A DNA stretch of 64,000 bases from assembly GCA_016617785.1 (NCBI GenBank), contig JADILM010000011.1:620001-684000 (forward strand). Direction: 5' to 3'. Below the pieces are notes generated by a model. It ran no database searches. It worked only from the letters and a program-made list of their open reading frames with translations, and was not told the origin of the DNA. The translations under genes were made by a program, and so were the position numbers. Source of the DNA: Sporobolomyces roseus (taxonomy: Eukaryota > Basidiomycota > Microbotryomycetes > Sporidiobolales > Sporidiobolaceae). This document shows, piece by piece, positions 11,408-21,551 of this stretch. Numbering within the stretch: the first letter of the stretch is position 1; each line of letters begins with the position of its first letter.

Positions 11408-12866
11408 ATGGATACAGTGGCCACCGATAGGCCTCAGGTGAGTTTCTGTGTCCTCTCAGGCGACTCCCGCTGACTCCCTCGTCATTGTACAGCGCGACTT
11501 CCTTTCTTCTCTTCCTCCCGAACTCCTCTTAACCATCTTCGACCTAGCCTACGATCCAAATCGAGTAATCCTAGAACCCCTCTCGAGACGCCTTCTTCCC
11601 TACTTTCGTCGAGACTTCTATCGCCGAATTCAACTCTCCTTGCGCCCTTCCTGGTTGAAACTCCAAAGAACAGTCAAAGCCCTTCCTCAACTCGGCGAGC
11701 TCGTTCTAGATCTCGACGTCTCTCCCGTCTTCATACCTTCCGGACCATGTAACCTGACGGACGTTATGCAACCATTTCCTCGCCTCGAGTCCATCAAATG
11801 TGGTCAGCTGAATCGAATCTCGCCGTCCTCGTCTATTCAACCGCTTCAAGCTCTTTCATACAAATGCTTCATCCTTCGGTGGACCGAACTCGCCAAACTC
11901 TCCCGCTTTCCCGGTCTCGCACGGCTCGAGGTCTGTTTTGAGCGATCCAAACTCGCTCAAGACTCGATTCCCGACACCACTCTCGCAACACTACGCCATC
12001 TTACCCTCAGCGCCGATTCTTGCTACGAAGAGGACTCGCAAGTTTGGGCCCATGAGCTACTTAGCCTCCTTGAGCGAACACCGAAACTCATTCACCTCGA
12101 TCTTTCCGACAATTATTGCCCATACTTCATAAACTATCTACCTCAGATCGCTCATCTCCTTCCAGATCTCACTTCTTTACGACTCGGTACCTCTGACCTC
12201 GGACCATTCCACGACATCACCTGTGATCGACACCTTCCTCTCTTTCCCAATCTTCAGCATCTCGACCTCGGCGACAACACTGTCAGCAGTTCCGTCCTCT
12301 TGTATCTACGACAGCTTCCGCATCTCTCCTCCTTGCGTCTCGGTTACGGCATCTATTTCGACGGACCAACTTCGTCAGACATGCTCTCTCTCGTTTCTGG
12401 ACCGTCAAGACTCGTCAAGCTGAAGAAATTGATACTCGATTGTGTCTCAGGTCAAATTGGACATCGATGGAGCTTAAAGGCAATGGAAGGCGCGACAGAT
12501 CACACCAAATACGGCTCCTTTAAAGACTGGATTCCGCCTGATTTTTGCGCAAGATTCGATCCCGGCGACCTTTATTGGCTTCTCTTGAGGGGGGGACAAT
12601 GTGGAATCGAGATAGGCGGAAGTAGTGTGGAGGCAATCGGGATATGGGATGCTTACCACCTCGAAGTCGCCAATCGGAGGGTGATGAAGGCATTCAAAAC
12701 CAAGTCTCTGGACGGCTTGAAAGAGTTGGGAGGTCGGGAGTATCACCGATGTCCGATCGTAGAGTTCGACAAATTGGTTCCAAACAACCTCAAGCTCGTC
12801 AAGATCGATTTACCCGAAGAGAATTGGTTCGCTTTGACTTTGGAGGGAGGAGTAGATGGGAAATGA
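11408..12866 (+). CDS. F-box/LRR-like protein, family member A
   Basis: Two exons, 11408-11437 and 11493-12866, give 467 residues. The first exon encodes only ten residues. The second opens with an F-box-like segment (SSLPPELLLTIFDLAYD), then PLSRRLLPYFRRDFYR, then irregular leucine-rich repeats (LTSLRLG, LQHLDLGD, LSSLRLG). Proteins of this layout usually recruit substrates to SCF ubiquitin ligases; no substrate can be inferred. The tail NLKLVKIDLPEENWF is shared with four paralogues here. A differs by reading past the usual end for six residues (GGVDGK). Its closest relative in the window is broken copy E. B follows in tandem. Confidence 0.8.
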
Positions 12867-13336
12867 GGTATTTGGGAGGAGCTTGGGGAGATCGGTGGAG
12901 AATCGGCGGTGTCGGAGCGAGGTGCAGGTGTGGAAGCGAGAGGAGGCTCGAGGAAGTGCTAGTGAAGCTTTGAAGGGATCTATCTGTTCTTGTTTGTAAC
13001 GAAGTGCTTTACTCTCGAGATGTTCCGACTTCTGGTCCATCTTTCGCTCCTGTGACTCTTTGCGTCTCATTGATATCGGCACTGCTTCGATCGACCAGAT
13101 TTGAGAGAAGATGAAGTGCTACAGTTGCGAAACGAGAGATTCGACAATTCTCAAACACGAACCAACCACTTTTCAGCTCACCAACGAGATATCTACCTGC
13201 ACAACTGCCAGAGCTACTGTTCAACCTCAGAAGACTCACTAGCGCTCGCCAACAGCAGCAGTTCCAATTCACCCCTCCCGACTCTTCTTCTTTCCTTGTC
13301 TCCCACTTCTCTCAATTCACTCAGATCGACTCGAAG
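12867..13336. repeat. Spacer A-B, inverted copy of spacer E-D
   Basis: No gene here. From about 13040 to 13336 the sequence matches, in reverse complement, the spacer upstream of gene D (about 39630-39960). For example GCAAATCTGG/CCAGATTTGAG-type flanks, CGAAACGAGAGATTCGACAA and GAACCAACCACTTTTCAGC appear in both with few differences. It contains the promoter and leader of gene B. Confidence 0.7.
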
Positions 13337-14775
13337 ATGGATACAGAGCCGCAGAGTAGTATCAAGGTCAGTCTACACTACTCTCTACACTGTTCTGAGC
13401 TGATGTCGTCATTCTACAGATCGATCGTCTTTCCTCGCTTCCTCCCGAACTCCTCCTCACCATTTTCGACCTAGCCTATGATCCAAACAAACTACTCCTC
13501 GAGCCTCTATCGAAACAGCTTCTTCCCTACTTTCTTCGAAACCTTTATCGCCAAATTCGACTCTCCTCTCCCTCTTCGTGGACGAAACTTCGCGGAACTA
13601 TCAAGCACTCTCCTGGAGTCGGCGAGCTCATCGAATCCCTCGATACTTCAGCAGTATACTCCTTCCCAGAACAAGGACGATTCGAGAAGATCGTCGAGCC
13701 GTTTCCTCGTCTCATTGTTCTAAAAACTGGCTACATTCAACCACTCGAGTGCACCCCTACCGATATCGTTCTTCCTCACCTCAACTGCCTCTCCTACGAG
13801 TGCCATACACCCGACGTCTCAGCCATCGCTTTCCTAGCCAACTTCAAACTGTCAACCCTCGAAATCAATTTTCATTCTGCCGATGGTATCCCTCGACCTT
13901 CGCCTTTACCCCGATTGGAGACTGTGGAGAAGCTCAGCTTAGTGCGTCAAGCTGACGAGGAGGACGATCTGGAAGATCTAGTTTGGAAGTCAAGTCTGAT
14001 CAACATTATCGATTGTTGCCCCAACCTCACCTCGCTTCGACTCTTCGACCCGTGGTACCCAGACTATCGAGATCTTCTCTCGAATACCACCTCCTTCTCC
14101 GCCCGCCTGACTTCCCTCGAGCTCGACTCTCCAGCACTCGCCGATGGAGTCGATATCACGTGCGACGACCTCCTTCCCCATTTCTCAAACCTCGTTCATC
14201 TGAGTCTCGGCGAAGGCACCATCAGCCGATCCCTCCCTTCCTACCTCCGCCAACTTCCGCTTCTCACCTCGCTTCGCCTAGGTCCCGAGTCGCATTGGAA
14301 TATCAGAGCGTCAGAGTTCTTCTCCCTTCTCCGAGGTCCAACTCGACTTCCGACCCTCCGACACCTCAGGTTCGAGTGCTTCGAAGGTCAAGTTGGACGT
14401 CGCACCGCGTCGGACGGTTATGGTGGCTATGAATCTTACCTAGGGATGAGAGAGGACGGTTGGATCAAACCGGTTTTCCTTCCCGAGTTCACGAAGAATG
14501 ACGCTCAGGAGCTTCTAGAAATATGTCAGGAAAACGAGGTCAATTTGAAATTGAACCTACCTGGCGTCGTCGAAGATGAGCACGATTACAAGCTTGAAGA
14601 AGCCAATCGTTCCGCCCTTCGATGCCTCCAGCTCAAAACTCTCGACGGTCTTACTAGTGACGACGGCTCCCCTCGATTCCCTCACATTCCTATCGACGAT
14701 CTCGATCCTCAGAACCTCAAGCTCGTCAAGACCGACATACCAGAGAAGAACTGGTTTAGATTGAGTTTGGAGTGA
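13337..14775 (+). CDS. F-box/LRR-like protein, family member B
   Basis: Exons 13337-13366 and 13420-14775 give 461 residues, exactly the length of copy C. Exon 1 encodes MDTEPQSSIK. Exon 2 begins IDRLSSLPPELLLTIFDLAY (the F-box), followed by PLSKQLLPYFLRNLYRQIR and LRR-like units such as NLTSLRLFDPWYPDY, NLVHLSLGEGTI and LLTSLRLGPE. The tail ends NLKLVKTDIPEKNWFRLSLE. The role is inferred from layout: a substrate-recognition subunit of an SCF ligase. The last 200 nt differ from copy C at about one base. Confidence 0.82.
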
Positions 14776-15080
14776 AGAGGAAACGGACAGGAAGGCCAGA
14801 GCGATAGCACGGAGACTTTGGATTGTATGCGTAACGTCATTGGGTCGCACGAAGGGGTAGCGTGGGAGCGAAATTAGGTAGAACTACTTGGAATCGTGCG
14901 ATTCACAATCTAGTGTTTGTACTCGTTTCGCTTCGCAGCAGCTGGACTCGCACGATGTTTCGTCGCTCCGGAAAGACTCCAGCGTTCAGTGGTAGCCCAT
15001 AGATGAGCTCTGGCTCATGTGCTTCGCATCCAGAAGAAGAAATCGTAAAAGTTCGTATAAATTGACTCAACAAGATCAAG
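14776..15080. other. Convergent 3' flanks of B and the DUF5745-like gene
   Basis: About 300 nt hold the two 3' untranslated regions. Nothing else is apparent. Confidence 0.5.
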
Positions 15081-17144
15081 CTAAACCTCCAATGCAGTTG
15101 CATTCGAATCCTCTACACTCGCTACTTGGGCTTCCCTCGCTGCTACTCTGTCCCTTTCCCTTCTCTCCAGCGCTCTCAACTTTTCCGCCAATTTCGCTCG
15201 TTGTGCCAAAAGAAGCATTGTGTAGGGAGAGGGAATTGCCGCAGGTACAGTTTCGTGTACATGAGGCTGAGGGGTCGAAAGAGATGTCGAAGGAAGTGGA
15301 TCGGGGGCGAGGACAGAGTGCGAGCTTTGATGCGAGGTTTCGAATCGTTCGATTTCGCTTTCCCCATGAACCGAGAGCAAGGCTGCCTCTTCCGCTAGCT
15401 CGATGAATGGCAGACGACCTAGTCGGACTCGACGAGCAGCGGGAGAAGGAGGCGGTTTCGAAGGACGAGTTGACCTCCGTGAGCGACTCGTCTTGCCTGG
15501 ATCTCGAGGGCGGGTCGAATGCCGGTGCCGAGAAGGTCTCTTGTCAGCCTTAACGAGCGTTGACGAAGATGAGCTGTCCTCCTCCTTCTCCTCGCCGCTC
15601 GCATCCGCCTTGTCTCCCTCTATCTCTATCGAATGACATTCGCACCATCCCGCCTCTCTTTCCTTCGCTTTCGGTTCTCCCTTTCTGTGAGATGAGGCTG
15701 TACGTTGTTTGTGAGACGTCGGTGACGCTTTCCGAACTCGAGATTTGACAAGAGGTTTTTCGAGTTGGAGAGATGGAGTCGAGGTCGAGGAGGTTGAGCT
15801 GACGAACCCTTCCGAGAGTAGTGTCGAACCGCATCCTTCGCAGCAACCCACCGATGACTCTGCCTCCTTCGATTGCCGCCTTGACTTGACTCCTCTTTCC
15901 TCCCGCTCTTTCCCTTTCCCTTTCCTGTTCTCCCCCTCTCTCTTCAATTGTCCGCTTCGCCGGCTGCCCGGCAATCGTCCAGCCTCTGAGGCGTTTGATT
16001 CGGGATTGAGGTGTTCCTCTACGTCTCCTCGAGGTTTACATGCAGCCTTCGACTCCTCGTCCTTCGTTTCCCTCCGATTCTCCGTCGTCTTCACCCGAGG
16101 GGTCAGGAAGACATCGCCCCCGTTCCCTTCCTCCTCTCCGCTCTCTCCTCTCTTAACACTTTCCTCCCGCTTTTCCCTCATCAATTGTAACGTACTTCTC
16201 GCCCTCCTCTCTCCACTCGCAGGCTGAACCATCGAGAACCTCTCATTCTTTCTCGGACTTCCCGGCATTCGAGGTGGTGGAGAGAGGGTTCCGGAGCGTT
16301 CGAGCTCTTTAGCGAGGGACGGTCGATGGGAAGGGACTGTGAGGGAGGTGGAGTGGGAAGAATGGGAGGAAGATGATGAACGGGAAGAAATCGAACGAGC
16401 TGAAGGCTTCAAGGGTGGGAGGGTAGGCGTAGGATGAAGTGATCGAGATGCAAAGAGGGCGGCTGGTCTGAAGGATGTAGCGGGAAGTATGGGAGGTATC
16501 GAAGGGAAAATGGGAAGAGAACGATGGATCTGGGTTGGTCTTGCTTTCGGGGTCGTTTCTGGCGACTCGTCGGTCTTCTGTCGTTGTGCATTACCTTCTG
16601 ATGGCAGGCTTTTGATGCCTAACCCTTTTGCGATCCTCAATAACCCATTTACGAGTTTCGCCAATTCTGCCTCGGCTCCTCGCACAATTCCTCTGATTTG
16701 AACAGACTCCTCCCTCCAGGTCTCGTCTCTATCTTTCCCTTTTGATCTAGCCAATCCATCCAGCACTTCTCCTATCGCTTCAATTAGCACTTCTGCAACC
16801 TTTGTTCTTTTATTCCGTTCCCAACTTCCTCTGTAATCTTCTGGAACATCGATGAGACGCGTTTCTAGGAGAGCTTCAAGTACAGTGAGGAGTAGAGTAG
16901 GCGTTGCGAGGGATAGAGAGGAAAGGGAGATGGGAATGAGGAGACAAGAGAGGAGCGAGTTGAACGAATCGAGTAAGGGATGAGGAGGTCCAGAGACTGT
17001 TGCGAGCGCGTCAGTCTAGCGGACAAAGTCTAATGAGTATTCGCCGGGCTTACTGAGAGGTTCACGAGTTGACATTGCTGCAGTTGAAGCATAATCATTC
17101 ACAGAGGTTTCTGCTTCTAGATTGGACCATTGCGAGCCATCCAT
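15081..17144 (-). CDS. Coiled-coil/disordered protein with DUF5745-like N-terminus
   Basis: Exons 17144-17054 and 16996-15081 give 668 residues. Residues 30-130 form a helical, Leu-rich segment (PLLDSFNSLLSCLLIPISL, ATPTLLLTVLEALLETRL) resembling the DUF5745 domain of basidiomycete proteins. I recognise this by pattern only. The middle is a long Ser/Arg/Glu-rich disordered stretch with CCEGCGSTLLSEG (a possible lone metal-binding knuckle) and WCECHSI. The end is a charged helix (LAEKLRALERRERDRVAAREA) likely to coil. A structural or cytoskeletal role is a guess. The start is the first in-frame ATG; only one 57-nt intron is seen. Confidence 0.7.
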
Positions 17145-17384
17145 GCAGCCTTGTAAGCTACTATAGATTGTCAGGTGCCAGAGCGAGTGAGGAGAAGTGA
17201 AGTGTGGGAAAGAAAGCAAGAACTTTCGTAAAGTTGCGAGTCGAACTCTTCGATTTCTCGGTCTAACTCTCGTCGAAGTTCATAGTGAGGCGAATAGATG
17301 TTTTGTTTTTTTGCACATATCGAAGGAAAGCGGGCAAAGGAGGAAAAAGACAAGCTAGTGGGTCGGAAACGAAACGTTCGCTAC

Positions 17385-18988
17385 TTAGTAACGACGATCG
17401 CTGTAGGAACGAGAGTCCCTGTCATCGTATCTCCTGCGATCGTCATCGTACCTCCTCCTATCATCACGAGGAGGCCTATCGTCACCACGCATAGGGATAG
17501 CGTAACCACCTCGAGGTTCACGATCATCGTAACGAGCTCCGTAAGATCGGTCTCCACCGTACGAACGATCGTCGTAACGGGATCCTCCTCCACCTCGAGG
17601 TTCGTAACGGTCATCGTATCGTCCTCCTCCTCCAGAGCCCCGGGAAGGGTAACCGCGGGGCTCGTAAGGTCGCGAACTTTCGTCTGCTTAGAACAAGGAG
17701 ACGGAGTAAGTAACCTTTTCGCTGTTGGAAACGAGAGATGACTTCAGACGGACAACGCTTGGGAGGACCGTGGTACTGTCCAGGAGTGGCTGGAAGGAGG
17801 AAACAAAGTATCGAACAAGTCAGTCTCGAGTCTTGACACGAACGAAGAGGGTTTTTGAACATACGAGTACGGGCACGGCCACGACGAGCCTTCTCGACGT
17901 TCATGGTACGTCCCATGAGTTCAGTGGCGTTGAGGTTGGTAACAGCGTTCTCAGCATCTTCAGTGTTCTCCATGGTGACGAAAGCGAAACCACGAGAATC
18001 TTTCGTGTGAGGGTCACGCATGACGGAGCATTTTTGGATCTATACCAACGATGAAGGAAGTATGAGTGAAACGGTCGACGAAGGGAGGAAAGGGAGGTGG
18101 GAAACGCACGCGACCGAACTTGGCGAAAACTTCCTCGAGGTCACGCTCTTCTACTCGAGTAGAGAGACCAGAGACATGAAGGTTGTTTCCGGGGTTGTTG
18201 TCGTTTCCACGAGCGTCGCCCCTATTCCGTCGGAGGGGTTCAAGTTCAGTCAATTGTTGATAGCTGAGAGAGGAGAGAAAGTGTTTTTGACGTACCTTCC
18301 ACGGTCACCTCCTTCTCTCCTGTCGTTTCTCTCGGGTTCGCGGACAGGAGAGCGAGAGCGGCTACGAGCACGAGCACCACGGGGTGAAGGAGAGCGGTCG
18401 TTGTTTCCATTTCCGGCGGGAGCTTGCCAATCTATCGGTAGGGAAGGGAAAGGTGGAGAGGAGAGAGGAAGTTTTTGGTGAGTTGGTGTGATTTCGGTGA
18501 TTCGAATTCGGAGTCGTTGTTAGTTGATCAGGAGAGTGAGAGTCGTGAAATCGAGAGTATCGAAAAGGTGAAAGAGACGAGAGAGGTGAGGGTGCGAGCA
18601 GGCAGCTGTCACCGAGTGGACCCATCCGACTGAGATAATTCCTGCTGATACTGGGTACCGTAAATTGATGTCCTCCGTAGCTACTGTGTCTCCTGAGTGC
18701 CGTTGGAACGCAAAAGAGAGGCTGGAAATGGTGAATAAAGAGAGGGCGTCACTGATCCTCCTTCGCTGCCTCGCGAGCGTGATCAAGTCGCTCTTGACAT
18801 TTCTGAATGCTGCATGATGACCTTGAGTCGGATGGCGAGCACTCTAGCGGTGTGGTGAAGTAGAGAGATCAAAGTGGGTGGGAGGAAGACGAAGGGAAAA
18901 GAGTCGAGCAAGGCTGCTGGAGACTGCGCTGTACTGTTGTGGCTGAGTGCCGGAGGGTAGAGAGTTGTAACGGACCTTGATCAGCCAT
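17385..18988 (-). CDS. Tra2-like RRM splicing regulator
   Basis: Exons 18988-18976, 18431-18296, 18221-18110, 18039-17865, 17789-17754 and 17683-17385 give 256 residues. The order is a short RS-type segment (ARSRSRSPVREPERNDRRE), then one RRM (about residues 60-135; RNP2 LHVSGL, RNP1 SRGFAFVTM), then the linker RTPTPGQYHGPP, which is typical of Tra2 proteins. A Gly/Arg/Tyr/Asp-rich tail of repeated RYDDR units follows. Family knowledge suggests a sequence-specific splicing activator in the nucleus. The first exon carries only 13 coding nt, followed by a 544-nt intron, the longest in the window. Its donor and one other are GTCCGT. An alternative internal acceptor would add residues before exon 3. 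Confidence 0.85.
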
Positions 18989-19096
18989 GTCGTATAGGTT
19001 AAAGTGTAAGGTTGAAGTGAAAGAAATCCTCAAGGCGAAGGGCAAGTTGACTTTCCACAACTCACTAGAAGCTGCCTACTCGACTCTTGTAGTAGC

Positions 19097-19896
19097 ATGA
19101 GAGCCTTGCATCCTCGCATACTCCCACTCCACCGCTTATACACTGTTCCCGCCTCTCCGCCTCGTACTTCGCATCGTCAAACTCCCTTTGTATTGACAAC
19201 GCTCATCAAGCTATCTATGTTGAGTGAACTCAGCTTAGACGGATCGCAGAGTCGAGCTCCCCTCGGACGCTCGACAAGCAGCGACTCATACTGTCGAAGT
19301 GGACGACTTTTCCCTTTTTTCGCATCGAAGAACCTCCTTTCGACGGCCAGACTAGACCAAGTATGGACCGCTTCGACTTCCAAACTATCGATATCTAGAC
19401 AAGGTATGTCGCAGTCCTTTCTCTAGCGGCATACCTCGTCGCAGGAATAGCAAAGATTGCCAGTCGTTCGTCTTTCCTTCGCGAAACTGGTCAATATACG
19501 TCCTCGAGGCGGTAAGCTGGCTTCTCCTCTGCTTCGTAGGCTTCAAAGTAGTATTGCGGATAGAGCTGACGTCGATTGTCGCGTTGTAGACAGCGGTCAG
19601 CTAGCGTCGAGCTGCAATTTCGAAAGCTTCTTCGTTTATTCCTCCTCCTTCTGCTCAGCTTCTTTCAAATAGCGCTCAATATCGGTCGCGGGAAGCGGAC
19701 TTCCGACATACCTACGAGATCCGCAGGAGTCAATCAATCCAGCTACAAAACGATCGCGCGACTTTCTCGACCGGTCTCTGCGCGAAACTCCTCTCCTCCT
19801 GCGAAAGTTTCGATCGCGTCTCTATTTCGAATCTGCTTGTTCTATTCAGGAGGAGCTTCATCTCATTCTTCTCTTCTCTCTCCATTCACAGCTTAG
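19097..19896 (+). CDS. Possible orphan gene, 226 aa, possibly mitochondrial
   Basis: Three exons with canonical borders (19097-19403, 19445-19511, 19590-19896) keep one frame for 226 codons. This is suggestive but not proof. The predicted start MRALHPRILPLHRLYTVP is Arg-rich and acid-free, like a mitochondrial presequence. A strongly hydrophobic run (LLRLFLLLLLSFFQIAL) lies after residue 130. I recognise no family. The ATG is only 108 nt from the Tra2-like start on the other strand, and the stop is about 200 nt before the deacetylase ATG. The stretch could instead be leader or promoter DNA of those genes. The first intron would be 41 nt, short for this genome. Confidence 0.3.
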
Positions 19897-20091
19897 ACAC
19901 TCTCGACTTCTCTTCGCTTCACCCTTTCTCGTTCCCCTTTTCTCCTTATTTATTTCCAACAGCTCTCCGGAGTTACGCACACTCGTTTACACAACCCAAC
20001 CCTCGTCGCTCGTTACCCAACCCTTACCGATCCCTCCCTCACCTACCCCATCAATTCCTCTCACCACCTCGACAACCTTCATTTCGACAAT

Positions 20092-21239
20092 ATGCGCTCT
20101 TTCGCCCTTGCAACCCTCCTCGCTACCGCCTCGCTCTCTTCCGTACTCGCCGCCCCCGCTCGACTTGATACTCTTGAACGTCGTGACGCTTCCGAGGATC
20201 AATCTTTCGAGCTCAGCGACTTCGAGAAGCGTTCCCTGGAGGAACGATCTTCGAACGGAGTCATCACGACCTGCAGGAACCAAGGTCAATTCGCTCTTAC
20301 TTTCGACGATGGTCCTGTACGTTCTCACTCTCCTTCAGTCCGTTTCAGGAAGCTCGAATGACTCATTCCTTGCCTCTGGTTCCAGTATTTCTATGGTAAC
20401 AAGATCGAAAACACGCTCAACGATCACGGAGCGAAAGCCACATTCTTCGTCAACGGAAACAACTACGAATGTATCTACTCTCCCGACAACGTGGCTGCTC
20501 TCAAACAACGTTATGCCGAAGGTCACCTCATTGGATCTCACACCTGGAATCACGCCGATATCGCGACTCTCAGCGCTGATGAGCTCAACGACGAGCTACA
20601 GTACGTCGAGGACGCGCTCAAGAAGATTCTCGGTGTCAAACCTCGTTTCTTCCGTAAGCTTAACTTTTCTCTTTCGATTGATCGAGTCTTCTGGCAGTCT
20701 TGCTCACGTTGACACTTGGTTGTCCTGCTTCTCAGGTCCTCCTTACGGTAGCTACAGCAGTGAAGCGATGAAGGTCCTCAAGAACCGAGGTTACACCGGT
20801 TCGTTCCCATTCTCCAGCTTTCGCAATCTCGTTCGAACGTCGAAACGTCGAAACTGACTTTCCGCTTTCTGTAGTCGTCAACTGGTCGTTTGACTCCGGA
20901 GACTCAAGTGGACAATCTCCTTCGTCCTCCATCGCCAGCTACAAGAAGCTCGCTCAAAGCTACCCCAAACCACAACTCGCTCTCAACCACGAGGTAAAGC
21001 TCAACTCCTCTCTCTTCGTCTGTCGCCTTGGAACTGATCTTGTTCTCTCCGACTGGCAGACCTACAAGGGTACCGCTGAGAAAGTCATGCCTCAAGTTGT
21101 CCCCATGCTTATCAACAAGGGTTACGAGCTCGTCACCGTCGCCGAATGCCTCGGAGTCTCACCGTATCAATCAGTTGGTAAAGCTAGTAAGCGGGATTCG
21201 AGCTGGACATGTGATGGAAAGCCTCAACCAGGCCAGTAA
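20092..21239 (+). CDS. Secreted polysaccharide (chitin) deacetylase, CE4 family
   Basis: Exons 20092-20316, 20386-20653, 20736-20798, 20875-20993 and 21060-21239 give 284 residues. A signal peptide (about 20 residues, ending SSVLA) is followed by a propeptide-like stretch with dibasic sites LERR and FEKR, suggesting Kex2 processing. NodB motifs are complete: TFDDGP (catalytic base and metal Asp), SHTWNH (metal His pair), RPPYGSY, VVNWSFDSGD and LALNHE with the motif-5 His. The enzyme is expected to remove N-acetyl groups from chitin in the wall, giving chitosan. There is no Ser/Thr tail or GPI signal, so it is probably soluble. Substrate is by family only. Confidence 0.92.
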
Positions 21240-21551
21240 ATCACTTTCTATACGGTTCCCTCTCACGCATTTTCGTCATCTTATTCCTTGATTAGCTCGA
21301 GATCGCTTGCAGCTGTCTCCGATTTCCATTTGTTCATACCCTGTAATATTGCTTGTCTACCTATCCTGCGCTCGCCGTCCGAAGGAGAATCAGCGGGACC
21401 TTGCGAGAATCGATTCCTGAGCGTTATTGACGCTTCTCCGAGTGTATACATGTTTTTCGACAGCTCTCTCCAGTGTGTTCGATAAAGACAAGACTAAATT
21501 CGTGATATTGACATGACATGAAAGGATTCGTAAGCAAAGCCCATTGCCAAA
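21240..21551. other. Convergent 3' flanks of deacetylase and acyl-CoA oxidase
   Basis: About 310 nt of AT-richer sequence, including ATATTGACATGACATGAAA near the oxidase 3' end. No gene seen. Confidence 0.5.

Noticed and set aside
18254..18270. Earlier acceptor TCTCTCAG for exon 3 of the Tra2-like gene
   Set aside because: It would leave a 32-nt intron; the later acceptor at 18222 has a branch site and normal length, though both keep the frame.
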